DNA of 64,000 nucleotides from assembly GCA_038125725.1 (NCBI GenBank), contig JAYPEK010000016.1:12000-75999 (forward strand), written 5' to 3'. The DNA comes from TMED8 sp038125725. Lineage in GTDB: Bacteria > Pseudomonadota > Alphaproteobacteria > Rhodospirillales > Casp-alpha2. A program made the translations under genes and the position numbers. Shown piece by piece: positions 16,675-25,978 of the stretch. The first letter of the stretch is position 1. Each line of letters starts with the position of its first letter. Below the pieces are notes generated by a model. The model ran no database searches. It saw only the letters and a program-made list of their open reading frames with translations, and was not told the origin of the DNA.

Positions 16675-17807
16675 GCGGCCCCCCTTTCGGGCGTGCCGGA
16701 GGTGACGCCCATTTCCTGCATGACGTCCGAGACGGCGGCCAGGGTCGCTTTCATTTCCGCTTCTCCCAGGTGGCCGATGCAGCCCATGCGGAACGACGGT
16801 GCCACGGTGAGCTTGCCGGGATAGATGATGAAGCCGCGATCCTTCAGGCTGTCGTAGAACACCTGGAAGTCGAACTTCGGGTCGGCCGGCATCTTGAAGG
16901 TGATGATGATCGGCGCCTGCAGGTTGTCGGAAAGCAGGGTTTCGAAACCCATCTGCCGCATGCCGTCGATCAGCAGTCTGGCGTTGGCACTGTAGCGCGC
17001 GTTGCGGCCTTTAACGCCGCCTTCTTCCTCGAACTGGCGGATGGCGGCGTCGAAGGCGACGATCACGTGGGTCGGCGGGGTGAAGCGCCACTGGTTGTTG
17101 GCTTCCATCGCCTGCCATTGGTCGTAGAGATCGAGGCTCAGGGAATGGGCGTTGCCTTTGGCTTCCTCGAGCGCTTCCTTGCGGATCAGTACGAAGCCCA
17201 TGCCCGGCACGCCTTCCAGGCACTTGTTGGATGACGCCATGACGGCATCGAACGGCACCTTCCTGGCGTCCAGCGCGATGGCGCCAAAGGCGCTCATGGC
17301 GTCGATGAGTAAACGCCGGCCCTGCTTGGCGACGACCTCTGCGATGGCTTCGACGGGGTTGAGGATGCCGGACGTGGTCTCGCAGTGGACGACCAACACA
17401 TGGGAAATGTCGGCATCGGCGGTGAGGACCGCTTCGACGTCGGCGGCCTCGGGCGGGGTGTCCTCGGCGGTTTCCAGCGTCACGCAGTTGCGGCCGAGAT
17501 ATTCGATGATCTTCACCATGCGGTGCCCGTAGGCGCCGTTGATGACCACCAGCGCCTTGCCGTCGCGCGGCAAGAGGGTGCCGATGGCGGCCTCGACAGC
17601 GAAGGTGCCGCTGCCCTGGATCGGCACGCAAACGTGGGTGTCGGCGGCATTGGCGATGGTCAATAGGCTGTCGCGCACGCGCGCATTGGCGGCGATGAAG
17701 GTGGCGTCACGCGATCCCCAATCGTGCAGCATGGCTTCCTTGGTCTCGTGCGAGGTGGTCAGTGGACCCGGGGTCAGCAGAAGGGGATCGTTGGGTGTCA
17801 GGGACAT
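16671..17807 (-). CDS. phnW: 2-aminoethylphosphonate--pyruvate transaminase
   Basis: 378 aa from the ATG at 17807 (TTGAGG six bases upstream); the longer open frame to 17906 crosses the promoter leader. Class V aminotransferase: LLTPGPLTTS at the N-terminus, phosphate-binding GSGTFAVEAA, PLP-contacting Asp in IDAMSAFG and the Schiff-base Lys in ASSNKCLEG. PhnW converts 2-aminoethylphosphonate plus pyruvate to phosphonoacetaldehyde plus alanine. First gene of phnW-phnA-phnY and divergent from a LysR regulator. Confidence 0.93.
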   Translation of the reverse strand: MSLTPNDPLLLTPGPLTTSHETKEAMLHDWGSRDATFIAANARVRDSLLTIANAADTHVCVPIQGSGTFAVEAAIGTLLPRDGKALVVINGAYGHRMVKIIEYLGRNCVTLETAEDTPPEAADVEAVLTADADISHVLVVHCETTSGILNPVEAIAEVVAKQGRRLLIDAMSAFGAIALDARKVPFDAVMASSNKCLEGVPGMGFVLIRKEALEEAKGNAHSLSLDLYDQWQAMEANNQWRFTPPTHVIVAFDAAIRQFEEEGGVKGRNARYSANARLLIDGMRQMGFETLLSDNLQAPIIITFKMPADPKFDFQVFYDSLKDRGFIIYPGKLTVAPSFRMGCIGHLGEAEMKATLAAVSDVMQEMGVTSGTPERGAA

Positions 17808-17940
17808 GGTCGGCCTCAAGGTTGTTTTGGTAACGATACGCGCCCGGTGTTTAGGGATTGTGACGCCGACGCGGGCATTCGGCGCGGCACCGTTTCCGAT
17901 GCCCAATTTGGATTTTTTGTTTAATAAGTCAAATCGATAA

Positions 17941-17968
17941 TTTATATAACGAATATCGTTTTAAACAA
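17941..17968 (-). promoter_or_regulatory. Putative phnW promoter with a palindrome in the spacer
   Basis: On the minus strand TTGTTT (17963-17968) and TATAAA (17941-17946) are spaced by 16 bases, a good sigma-70-like pair. The spacer contains the perfect inverted repeat AACGA-ATA-TCGTT (17948-17960). A second pair, CGATA (17935-17939) and TATCG (17954-17958), is arranged across the -10. A regulator bound here would control phnW and also sit ~25 bases upstream of the LysR start. The region is far more AT-rich than its flanks. Confidence 0.6.
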
Positions 17969-17984
17969 TGAACTGGAGTTCTCC

Positions 17985-18848
17985 ATGTACTATGCGCAAT
18001 TGCGCGCTTTTCATGCGGTCGCGGTCCACGGGGGTTTCAGCAAGGCGGCGGAATCCCTTGGCCTCACCCAGCCGACGCTGTCCGACCAGGTGAAGAAGCT
18101 GGAACGCGATTTCGACGTGGCCTTGTTCAACCGGGTCCGCAAGCGCTCCACCCTGACCGAAACCGGCCGTCGCCTGTTCGAGATTACCGGCTCCATGCTC
18201 GACATGGAACTGCAGGCGATCGATCTTTTGTCGGAAACCGCGGCGCTCAGGGACGGGCAATTGACCATCGCCGCCGACGCGCCGTTCCATGTGCTCCGGG
18301 TGGTGGGCGAATTCCGGCGCCGCTATCCCAGTGTTTCCGTGGCGCTGAATATCGGCAACTCCGAAGCCATCATGGCGCAACTGCTGGAGTTCCGCGCCGA
18401 CATCGGCGTACTGGCGAGCCTGCCCGACGACCCGCGCCTCAAGGTGATGACGCTGCGCGACGATCCGCTGGTCGCCGTGGTGCCCGTGGGACACCCCTGG
18501 GCGCGGTCGGGGAGCGTGGATTTCGGGGATTTGCAGGGCCAGGACGTGATTTTGCGCGAGCGGGGGTCGACCACCCGGCGCCTGATCGAGGAGGAATTCC
18601 AACGCCGCGCCATGACGCCCGCCACCCTGATCGAGATCGAGGGGCGCGAAAGCGTCCGGGAGGCTGTGGCCGCCGGTATCGGCATCGGTTTCGTTTCCGA
18701 ACCCGAATTCGGACACGACAGCCGCCTCGCGATGGTGCGGCTCCAGGGGTGCGAACTGGCGATGCGCGAATCGATGGTCTGCCTGGATGCGCGTCACGCG
18801 ACCCGCGCCGTCGCTGCGTTCTGGGAAGTGGCCGCGAACGGCATTTAG
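17985..18848 (+). CDS. LysR-family regulator of the phn operon
   Basis: 287 aa with an N-terminal winged helix-turn-helix (FHAVAVHGGFSKAAESLGLTQPTLSDQVKKLE, residues ~9-40; quoted only to locate it) and a periplasmic-binding-protein-like effector domain from ~90. GGAG lies six bases before the ATG at 17985. It is transcribed divergently from phnW across a 177-base region with a palindromic element. Divergent LysR regulators accompany phnWAY clusters in other alphaproteobacteria, so it probably activates phnW in response to a phosphonate intermediate. Its 3' end overlaps the convergent SDR gene by 4 bases. Confidence 0.9.
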   Translation: MYYAQLRAFHAVAVHGGFSKAAESLGLTQPTLSDQVKKLERDFDVALFNRVRKRSTLTETGRRLFEITGSMLDMELQAIDLLSETAALRDGQLTIAADAPFHVLRVVGEFRRRYPSVSVALNIGNSEAIMAQLLEFRADIGVLASLPDDPRLKVMTLRDDPLVAVVPVGHPWARSGSVDFGDLQGQDVILRERGSTTRRLIEEEFQRRAMTPATLIEIEGRESVREAVAAGIGIGFVSEPEFGHDSRLAMVRLQGCELAMRESMVCLDARHATRAVAAFWEVAANGI

Positions 18849-19558
18849 CGGCAGTCGAGCGTCTCGCCGTTCAATTCGCAGCGCGCTTCCGCGAGTCTGA
18901 CGAAAGTTTCCGTCACCGCTTCCGGCGGCTTCACCGATGCAGGGTCCTCGCCGGGCATGGCTTGGGCGCGCATGGCGGTACGAGTGCCGCCTGGGTTGAC
19001 CAGATTGACGTTGACGCGCGACTTGGCGTTTTCCTGGGCGTAGATTTTGGCCATCATCTCCAGGCCGGCCTTTGAGATGGCATAGGCCGACCAATAGGCG
19101 CGGGGCTCGGCGCCGACACTGGAGGTGACGAAAATGGCGCGGCCGGCGTCCGAGCGCTGCAACAGCGGGTCCATGGACCTGAGCAGGCGCCAATTGGCCG
19201 TCAGGTTGACCGCCATGGTCTGGTCCCAGACCTTGGGGTCGATGTGGCCCAAGGGGCTGAGCGTGCCCAGGATACCGGCATTGCCGACCAGGATATCCAG
19301 GTGCCCAAAGCGTTCGTGCAGGGCGGCGCCCATATGGTCGATTTCGTCGTAGTCGGTCAGGTCCATGGGGACCAGGGTCGCGGGCGTGCCGGTGATCTGC
19401 TGGATTTCGTCGTCCAGTTCCTCGAGCGCGCCGGTGGTGCGCGCCACCAATACCAAATGCGCGCCTTCCTCGGCATAGCGGCGCGCCACGGCGGCGCCGA
19501 TGCCGCGTGATGCGCCGGAAATGAGCGCGATGCGCCCTTGCAGTCGTCCTGCACTCAT
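18845..19558 (-). CDS. Short-chain dehydrogenase/reductase (SDR)
   Basis: 237 aa, classical SDR: cofactor motif SGASRGIG at ~14-21, structural NAG in LVGNAGILG, catalytic Ser in VTSSVGAEP and YxxxK in YAISKAG. It follows purF by 3 bases on the same strand, an arrangement common in Rhodospirillales, so it probably shares the cvpA-purF transcript. Substrate unknown. Confidence 0.9.
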   Translation of the reverse strand: MSAGRLQGRIALISGASRGIGAAVARRYAEEGAHLVLVARTTGALEELDDEIQQITGTPATLVPMDLTDYDEIDHMGAALHERFGHLDILVGNAGILGTLSPLGHIDPKVWDQTMAVNLTANWRLLRSMDPLLQRSDAGRAIFVTSSVGAEPRAYWSAYAISKAGLEMMAKIYAQENAKSRVNVNLVNPGGTRTAMRAQAMPGEDPASVKPPEAVTETFVRLAEARCELNGETLDCR

Positions 19559-19561
19559 GGC

Positions 19562-21025
19562 TCAGGCGCGCTCGTCCAGGAGGGTTAGGAGGGTCGGCGT
19601 CGGTTCGGCCTCGCGGTCGGTGAGGCTGATCGGGTAATCGCCGGAGAAGCAGGCATCGCAGAACTGCGGCGTTATGTCGTTGCGCCCAGGCATGCCGACG
19701 GCGCGGTAGAGACCGTCGATGGAGATGAAGGCGAGGCTGTCGACCTTGATCTGCTCGGCCATGCCGGCGACGTCGTAGCGACCTGCCAGCAGTTCCTCGC
19801 GCGACGGGGTGTCGATGCCGTAGAAACAGGAATGCGTCGTCGGCGGAGACGAGATGCGCATGTGCACCTCGGCGGCGCCGGCACTCCGGACCATTTCGAC
19901 GATCTTCATGGACGTGGTGCCGCGGACGATGGAATCGTCGATCAGCACCACCCGCTTGCCTTCCAAGTACCCTGTGTTGGCGTTGTGTTTGAGGCGCACA
20001 CCCAAGTGCCGGATCTGGTCGGTCGGTTCGATGAAGGTGCGGCCGACGTAGTGGTTGCGGATGATGCCGAGTTCGAACGGCACGCCGGCTTCCTGGGCAT
20101 AGCCGATAGCCGATGGCACGCCCGAATCGGGTACCGGCACGACGACGTCGGCGTCGACGTGGCTTTCGCGCGCCAGTTCAGCGCCGATGTTCTTGCGCGC
20201 GGTGTAGACGTTACGCCCGTCCAGGATCGAGTCGGGACGGGCGAAATAGATGTATTCGAAAATGCAGAACCGCGACGGGCGCTTATTGAACGGCTTGATC
20301 GAATGCAGGCCCTTTTCGTCGACGATGACGATCTCGCCGGCTTCCACATCACGCACGTATTCGGCGCCGATGATATCCAGCGCGCAGGTCTCCGAGGTGA
20401 TCACGTAGGAATCGCCCAGGCGCCCCAGGATCAGGGGCCTGACACCGTAGGGGTCGCGCGCGCCGATCAATTTCTTCTGGGTGATGGCGACCAACGAATA
20501 GGCGCCTTCCAACTGCGTCAGCGCATCGGTCAGGCGGTCGACGACGCGGCCGTATTCGCTGATGGCGATGAGCTGGATGATGGTTTCCGTGTCGGAGGTG
20601 GACTGGAACAGGCAGCCGCGCTCCACCAGCCGGCGGCGCACGTTGTAGGCGTTGGTCAGGTTGCCGTTATGGGCGACCGCGAGGCCGCCGAACTTGAACT
20701 CGGCGAACAGCGGCTGGACGTTGCGGATGACCGTCTCGCCGCTGGTCGAATAGCGCACATGACCGATGGAGACATGGCCCTGCAGCCGGTCCATGGTCGC
20801 CGGTGTATTGAAGTTGTCGCCGACCAGGCCGAGCGCGCGGTGGCTGTGGAATTGCTCGCCGTCGTAGGCGACGATGCCGGCCGATTCCTGGCCCCGGTGC
20901 TGCAACGCGTGCAGGCCGAGTGCGGTGTGCGCGGCGGCGTCGGGGTGGCCAAAGATGCCGAACACGCCACATTCATCGTGGAAATGGTCGTCGTCGATGT
21001 CGACGGGCGGGTGATGTGAAGTCAT
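19562..21025 (-). CDS. purF: Amidophosphoribosyltransferase
   Basis: 487 aa. A short propeptide precedes nucleophile Cys19 of the class II glutaminase domain (DECGVFGIFG). ALQHRGQESAGI and the PRPP-binding loop VVLIDDSIVRGTTS (~365) are intact. It catalyses the first step of purine synthesis, PRPP plus glutamine to phosphoribosylamine. It lies 20 bases after cvpA, the classic cvpA-purF pairing. Confidence 0.97.
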   Translation of the reverse strand: MTSHHPPVDIDDDHFHDECGVFGIFGHPDAAAHTALGLHALQHRGQESAGIVAYDGEQFHSHRALGLVGDNFNTPATMDRLQGHVSIGHVRYSTSGETVIRNVQPLFAEFKFGGLAVAHNGNLTNAYNVRRRLVERGCLFQSTSDTETIIQLIAISEYGRVVDRLTDALTQLEGAYSLVAITQKKLIGARDPYGVRPLILGRLGDSYVITSETCALDIIGAEYVRDVEAGEIVIVDEKGLHSIKPFNKRPSRFCIFEYIYFARPDSILDGRNVYTARKNIGAELARESHVDADVVVPVPDSGVPSAIGYAQEAGVPFELGIIRNHYVGRTFIEPTDQIRHLGVRLKHNANTGYLEGKRVVLIDDSIVRGTTSMKIVEMVRSAGAAEVHMRISSPPTTHSCFYGIDTPSREELLAGRYDVAGMAEQIKVDSLAFISIDGLYRAVGMPGRNDITPQFCDACFSGDYPISLTDREAEPTPTLLTLLDERA

Positions 21026-21045
21026 TGGTCGCTAGCCTACCATTT

Positions 21046-21711
21046 CTACTGGGTATTTCCGATCAATCGATCCATGTCCTGGCGCTGGCCCTGGCCGTAG
21101 CCGTCGCGCGGGTCGGCGTCGGCGGCCTTCGGCTTCGGCGTGATGATGTCGAGGACGACCTTGCCCGCATCGGCGGCGCCCGTCGATGTAGCGGCTCCAC
21201 CGCCCGAGCCGCCATAGCGGTCCGGCAGTAGCTTGATGAGTTCCTTCGCCGCCGGCTCGATCAACTGCATGGAGCGCGCGTCGCGGATGAAGGGCGGCTG
21301 CTTGTCCTTGGGCATTACCAATTCCAGCCCGATATAGGCCAGCACCACGATCAATGCACCGCGCACCAATCCGAACAGGAAGCCAAGCGCGCGGTCGAGG
21401 GCATTGAGGGCGCTCGCCTGCACGGTTTTCGAAATGCCGCGCGTCACCATCGACAGGATTACCAGGGTGAAGACGAAGATGACGACGCCGGCGGTCAGAT
21501 CGGCGGCCAGTTCCATCGGGATCAACTGGCGCATGTAGGGCTGCAGATAGGGGAAGCCATAGAAGGTGGCGAAAATGGCGCCGACCCAGCCGACGATGGC
21601 CAGCACCTCGTGCACGAAACCGCGCGCATAGGCCAACAGCGCCGAGATCAGCAGCACGGCGATGACCGCAATATCGAAGACGTTCACGGGCAAGGATTCG
21701 AGCTGGTCCAT
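21046..21711 (-). CDS. cvpA: CvpA family inner-membrane protein
   Basis: 221 aa with four hydrophobic segments in the first ~130 residues (FDIAVIAVLLISALLAYARG and following). The Pro/Gly-rich turn and the RGFVHEVLAIVGWVGAI signature match CvpA. A ~80-residue hydrophilic tail rich in Gly/Ala follows. CvpA is needed for colicin V production in E. coli and for envelope robustness; the mechanism is unclear. It directly abuts radA upstream and precedes purF. Confidence 0.92.
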   Translation of the reverse strand: MDQLESLPVNVFDIAVIAVLLISALLAYARGFVHEVLAIVGWVGAIFATFYGFPYLQPYMRQLIPMELAADLTAGVVIFVFTLVILSMVTRGISKTVQASALNALDRALGFLFGLVRGALIVVLAYIGLELVMPKDKQPPFIRDARSMQLIEPAAKELIKLLPDRYGGSGGGAATSTGAADAGKVVLDIITPKPKAADADPRDGYGQGQRQDMDRLIGNTQ

Positions 21712-23205
21712 TCAGCGCCCCTCCATGCCGACCGCTGGCCCGAGCGCGCGTACGGGCGACGCTTTTTCGCGTCCACCGTCAAGGCCGCCGAACAGCAGCA
21801 CGAGGTCGTCCAGGTGTTCGATTTGCGTTAGGGTCAGGTTGGTATGCAGGCGTTTCGCCTTGCCGCCGGTCCCCTTGCCGATGGCCGGCAGGATGGCGCG
21901 GGTGAAGCCGAGTTTCTCGGCCTCTTTCAGTCGGGCTTCCATCTGCGACACGGCACGCACCTCACCGGAAAGGCCAACCTCGCCGAACACGACGGTCTCG
22001 CCGGGTACCGGCCTTGCCGTCACCGAAGAGACCAGAGCCGCGGCGACGGCCAGGTCCGCGGCCGGCTCGCGAATTCGCAAGCCCCCCGCGACGTTGAGAT
22101 ACACCTCGGCCCCGGCCAGGGCAACACCGCAGCGCGCTTCCAGCACCGCCATGATCATTGCCAGCCGCCCGGAATCCCATCCGACCACGGCGCGGCGCGG
22201 CGTCGCCTGCTGCGATGGCGCGATCAGCGACTGGATTTCCACCAGCATCGGACGCGATCCTTCCATGCCGGCGAACACCGAAGCGCCGGTAACCTCTCCA
22301 TGGTGATCTGCGAGGAACAGCGCGGAGGGATTCGGTACCTCGTGCAGGCCGGTCTCGGTCATTTCGAAGACGCCGATCTCGTCGGCCGGGCCGAAGCGGT
22401 TCTTCACCGAGCGCAGGATGCGGAACTGATGGCTCGGGTCGCCCTCGAAGTAGAGCACGGTGTCGACCATGTGTTCGAGCACGCGCGGACCGGCGATGGT
22501 GCCTTCCTTGGTGACGTGACCGACCAAGATCAACGCGAAGCCCTGGCGCTTGGCGGCGCGGATCAGTTCCTGCGCCGAGGTACGCACCTGTGCGACCGTG
22601 CCCGGCGCCGAATCCAGGGTGTCGACATACATGCATTGGATCGAATCGATGATCACGATATCGGGTGCGTCGGCGCCCTCCAGCGTGGTGACGATATCGC
22701 GTACCGACGTCGCCGCCGCCAGCCCGACGGGGGCTTCCGCGAGCCCTAAGCGCTCGGCGCGCAGGCGCAACTGGTCGATGGCTTCCTCGCCGGAGATATA
22801 GGCGCAGGAGAAACCGCCGGCGAGGGCCGCCGCCACCTGCATCAACAGCGTCGACTTGCCGATTCCCGGATCGCCGCCGACCAGTGTCGCCGAGCCCGGC
22901 ACCAGGCCGCCGCCTGAAACCCGGTCGAATTCGGCGATGGCCGTGACCCGACGGGGCGGCTGCTTTTCCTTGCCCTTTAGGCCGACGAACTCGATCCGGC
23001 GGCCCTTGCCCTTGCCGAGACCCTTGGGCGCGGCTTCGGGCGCCTGTTCTTCCGAGAGGGTGTTCCATTCGCCGCAGGCATCGCAGCGCCCGCCCCATTT
23101 CGGAAACGATGCGCCGCATGCGGCACAGACGTAGGTGGTCGTTTTTCGCGCCAACGACGGCCCTTTCCCGTTGAGCCCACGGGGCTCGTGCGTTGCTAAT
23201 GCCAT
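21712..23205 (-). CDS. radA: DNA repair protein RadA (Sms)
   Basis: 497 aa from the ATG at 23205. A TTG at 23154 with AAAGGG eight bases upstream aligns better with the usual MAK-x-x-T-x-Y-V-C start and would give 480 aa. C4 zinc finger (CAACGASFPKWGGRCDAC) at the N-terminus, Walker A GGDPGIGKST, the RadA-specific KNRFG motif and a C-terminal Lon-protease-like domain. It promotes branch migration in recombinational repair. The longer open frame to 23334 overlaps the divergent cyclase start and is not used. Confidence 0.95.
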   Translation of the reverse strand: MALATHEPRGLNGKGPSLARKTTTYVCAACGASFPKWGGRCDACGEWNTLSEEQAPEAAPKGLGKGKGRRIEFVGLKGKEKQPPRRVTAIAEFDRVSGGGLVPGSATLVGGDPGIGKSTLLMQVAAALAGGFSCAYISGEEAIDQLRLRAERLGLAEAPVGLAAATSVRDIVTTLEGADAPDIVIIDSIQCMYVDTLDSAPGTVAQVRTSAQELIRAAKRQGFALILVGHVTKEGTIAGPRVLEHMVDTVLYFEGDPSHQFRILRSVKNRFGPADEIGVFEMTETGLHEVPNPSALFLADHHGEVTGASVFAGMEGSRPMLVEIQSLIAPSQQATPRRAVVGWDSGRLAMIMAVLEARCGVALAGAEVYLNVAGGLRIREPAADLAVAAALVSSVTARPVPGETVVFGEVGLSGEVRAVSQMEARLKEAEKLGFTRAILPAIGKGTGGKAKRLHTNLTLTQIEHLDDLVLLFGGLDGGREKASPVRALGPAVGMEGR

Positions 23206-23332
23206 AGAGGATTCCAGCCAGCGGCACAACCGGTTGATCGCGGCGGGAGATTGATTTAACTCAAATTCGGCGCCGCCTGAACCCGATAGAATCATGGCCG
23301 CGTGATTCCGGTCCGAAGATTGGACGAAAAAC

Positions 23333-24640
23333 ATGACGAACCCGCCGACCGACGACTTCAGCGAAGCCTATCCCGTGCAGCGGCGTTTCCGCCGCTGGGC
23401 ACTGCCGGCGGCGGTGGTGACCTTCGGCGTGTTGCTGTTCCTGGTCGGGTTCGGCGGCACCAGGCTGATCGAGGGAGTCTACCTCAACCTCGCGGAGGGG
23501 CGCGCCAAGACGATCCTCACCGCCCTCGAGGACCAGGCGCCAGAGCCCTGGCATCGGATGGTCTCCGGCGGCGAACCGGCCGAGGTCTATGCCGGTCCCG
23601 GCGGCGACGCGCTCAAGCGCGTGCTCGTGGGAGAGGTCCGGGAACTGGGGCTGGCGCAGCTCAAGGTCTATGACGCGCGCGGCGTTATTGTGTTCAGCAC
23701 CGAGGCCGGACAGATCGGCACTCCGGACCCAAGCGACGCTTTCCTGCGCGCCATCGAGAGCGGCAAGAAGACCGTGGTGCGCAAGGATCAGCCGGATGGC
23801 TCGTCGCTCTATGAACTCTATGTGCCGCTGGCCGCCGACGGCGGGCGGACGCGCGCGGTGTTCGAGCTTTACGAGACGACGCGGCAACTGAACGCGGTGC
23901 TGATTTCCACCCTGTTGCCGGCGGTGGCGGTGCCGGGGCTGTTGCTGATTGCGCTGTTCGTGGCGCTGGACCGGCTGATTGGCGGCGCTCAGCGTGATAT
24001 CGAGGGACGTACCCGGCTGGTCAACGAATTGCGCGGCAAGCTCGAACGCCTGGTCTCCGATTCCGCCGTCAACGCCGCCGCCGGGTCCGTCGGCAAGGGG
24101 CGGATTGCGTCCAAGAAGGTGGTGGTGACGCTGTTCTATTCGGATATCCGCGACTTCACCGGTTTTTCCGAAACCCGGCCGCCGGAAGAGGTGGTGGACT
24201 TTCTCAATCAACTGATGGACCTACAGGTAGCCGCCATCGCGAACGAGGGCGGCGACGTGGACAAGATGATCGGCGACGCGGTGCTGGCTAGGTTCGAGGG
24301 CGACGGCGCCGAACGGCGCGCCGTCGCCGCGTCCCGCCGCATCCTGGCCGAGATCGCCGCCGGGGATTTCCCGCGCCAGGTCGGCATCGGTATCTTCACC
24401 GGCGAGGTGATCTCCGGCGCCGTCGGCGGTGAGCAGCGCATGGATTTCACCGTCATCGGCGACAGTGTCAATATCTCGGCCAGGCTTTGTTCGGCGGCGG
24501 CGGGCGGCGAATTGGTGGTCGTCGACGCGACGTTGACAGTCGCCGGTGCCGACGACTTCGGGCCCGGCGAGGAGATCACCGTCAAGGGCCGGCGCGATCC
24601 GCTGACCGTGCGGCGCTGGCGGCTCACACCGTCCGGCTGA
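23333..24640 (+). CDS. Membrane adenylate/guanylate cyclase (class III) with extracytoplasmic sensor
   Basis: 435 aa. TM1 ~22-44, a periplasmic region ~45-185 of sensor type, TM2 ~190-212, then a class III cyclase domain ~260-410. Metal-binding Asp near 269 (YSDIRDFTGF) and the second in GGDVDKMIGDAVLA are present, the Lys of DKMIGDA favours ATP, and the transition-state Asn is in GDSVNISARL. It is therefore likely to be an active cAMP former sensing an external cue. Divergent from radA, with its end overlapping the convergent doxX by 17 bases. Confidence 0.9.
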   Translation: MTNPPTDDFSEAYPVQRRFRRWALPAAVVTFGVLLFLVGFGGTRLIEGVYLNLAEGRAKTILTALEDQAPEPWHRMVSGGEPAEVYAGPGGDALKRVLVGEVRELGLAQLKVYDARGVIVFSTEAGQIGTPDPSDAFLRAIESGKKTVVRKDQPDGSSLYELYVPLAADGGRTRAVFELYETTRQLNAVLISTLLPAVAVPGLLLIALFVALDRLIGGAQRDIEGRTRLVNELRGKLERLVSDSAVNAAAGSVGKGRIASKKVVVTLFYSDIRDFTGFSETRPPEEVVDFLNQLMDLQVAAIANEGGDVDKMIGDAVLARFEGDGAERRAVAASRRILAEIAAGDFPRQVGIGIFTGEVISGAVGGEQRMDFTVIGDSVNISARLCSAAAGGELVVVDATLTVAGADDFGPGEEITVKGRRDPLTVRRWRLTPSG

Positions 24641-25190
24641 AGCGCATAAAGAGCCGGTCGAGCGACAGGCTGCCGCCGCCGTTAAGCACGAGATAGACCA
24701 GGGGCAAGATCCACAACAGGCGCTGATCAATGACGATGGCATCCTGAATGCGGTCGAACGGCAGGCCGATGGACTTGGCGTCGAGGCCGTGGAACTGGAT
24801 GTCGACGATGGTCATGACGACGATGAAGCCGATCATCGCTAGGCTGGAAAGCCGGGTGAACAGGCCCAGCAGGATCATCAGCGGGATCAGGAATTCCGCA
24901 TAAGCGCCCAGATGCACGATCAGGCCCCAGGGCAGGAAGGCGATCTTCGAGAGATCGTAGCCGGCGGCTTCGGCGATGGGCGGCAAAATCTGCGCATAGG
25001 CCCCGACCTCAGCCTGCAGGATGCCGGGAAAGCCGCTGCCGAGCTTGGTTGCGGCGGAGTTCCAGAAGTAGCCCAGCAGCACGCTGGAAAAGGCCAGCCG
25101 CGCCGCCAGTCCCATGAACCATCCTTCCGTCAGGCGGCGCAAGGCGTCGAACAGGGTGTCGTGCAGGGTTTCGAGTTTCTGGATCAACAC
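24624..25190 (-). CDS. DoxX family membrane protein of the bufferin operon
   Basis: 188 aa with four hydrophobic segments; DoxX-family features are the N-terminal LAARLAFSSVLLGYFWNSA and the LGAYAEFLIPLMILLGLFTR hairpin. It overlaps bufC by 7 bases and is the last gene of bufA-bufB-bufC-doxX. A DoxX gene often closes such operons; whether it delivers electrons or aids copper handling is unknown. Confidence 0.88.
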   Translation of the reverse strand: MLIQKLETLHDTLFDALRRLTEGWFMGLAARLAFSSVLLGYFWNSAATKLGSGFPGILQAEVGAYAQILPPIAEAAGYDLSKIAFLPWGLIVHLGAYAEFLIPLMILLGLFTRLSSLAMIGFIVVMTIVDIQFHGLDAKSIGLPFDRIQDAIVIDQRLLWILPLVYLVLNGGGSLSLDRLFMRFSRTV

Positions 25191-25978
25191 GGCAAATCTT
25201 CCTTCGTCTCATTGTGAGTGTCCGTGAGACCGGCCACGGCGCCGATGTGAAAAAGCTCCGCCAGCGCCGACGACGGATCGGGGGCGTCCGCCCGGTCCAG
25301 GCGTTCGAGCGCCTCGCCCAGCGGGGCGCCGGCGCCGAGCGCCTTGACGAATGCATAGACGGGTGCGGCGACGGTACGGACCTCGACCGTCCAGGCCGGG
25401 CGCAAAACCAGTGCGCAATCACCCGTATGCGGCAGCCCGGAACCGGCGCCTACCGGATCGAGGCCCTGGTGCGCCTGCCAGATCGAGACGACCGGCCATT
25501 CCGACGCCATCAGGCGGAGCGACGGATGCAGGTCCAGGCGCATGCGTGACAGCCGTTCGTCGCTTAACCCTTGCAAGGCGTCGATGCCGAGAGGCGCGGC
25601 GTCGGCGGCGTGATAGGCCTCGGTGCGGGCCTGCTCCAGCCCAGCCACGTCGGCGAGATAGGGAACCGCCTCGGCTGGCTCGAAACCGGCGATGAAATCC
25701 GGGAAGTCGCGGCCATAGTGCAGCAGCACCGGCGAGGCCGGCGGGTGAGCGCGCACGAAGGCGCTCGCCATGGCATCGAAGAATTCGTCGCCGACCAGTT
25801 CGGCGACGACCGGAAAGCCGTCGCGCAAGGCATCGCAGAGACCCTTGATGACATTGTTGCGATAGACCGCGACTCGGTCGGTCGCCGGCCGGCCGTAATC
25901 TTCGGCGACACCGGGCGGACCCTCGCGCATCGGGTCCAAGAGGGCGGCGGCGAAGGCCGATTGCGTCTCAGGCCACAT
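25184..25978 (-). CDS. bufC: DUF2063 / BufC-type partner of the MNIO enzyme
   Basis: 264 aa. The N-terminus (QSAFAAALLDP, TDRVAVYRNNVIKGLCDALRDGFPVV) is the DUF2063 putative DNA-binding-like domain found beside DUF692 proteins. The C-terminal half is a wHTH/Rre-like domain with scattered Trp. In bufferin systems BufC is the partner that presents the precursor to BufB. Its start overlaps bufB by 11 bases, and its end overlaps doxX. Confidence 0.88.
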   Translation of the reverse strand: MWPETQSAFAAALLDPMREGPPGVAEDYGRPATDRVAVYRNNVIKGLCDALRDGFPVVAELVGDEFFDAMASAFVRAHPPASPVLLHYGRDFPDFIAGFEPAEAVPYLADVAGLEQARTEAYHAADAAPLGIDALQGLSDERLSRMRLDLHPSLRLMASEWPVVSIWQAHQGLDPVGAGSGLPHTGDCALVLRPAWTVEVRTVAAPVYAFVKALGAGAPLGEALERLDRADAPDPSSALAELFHIGAVAGLTDTHNETKEDLPC

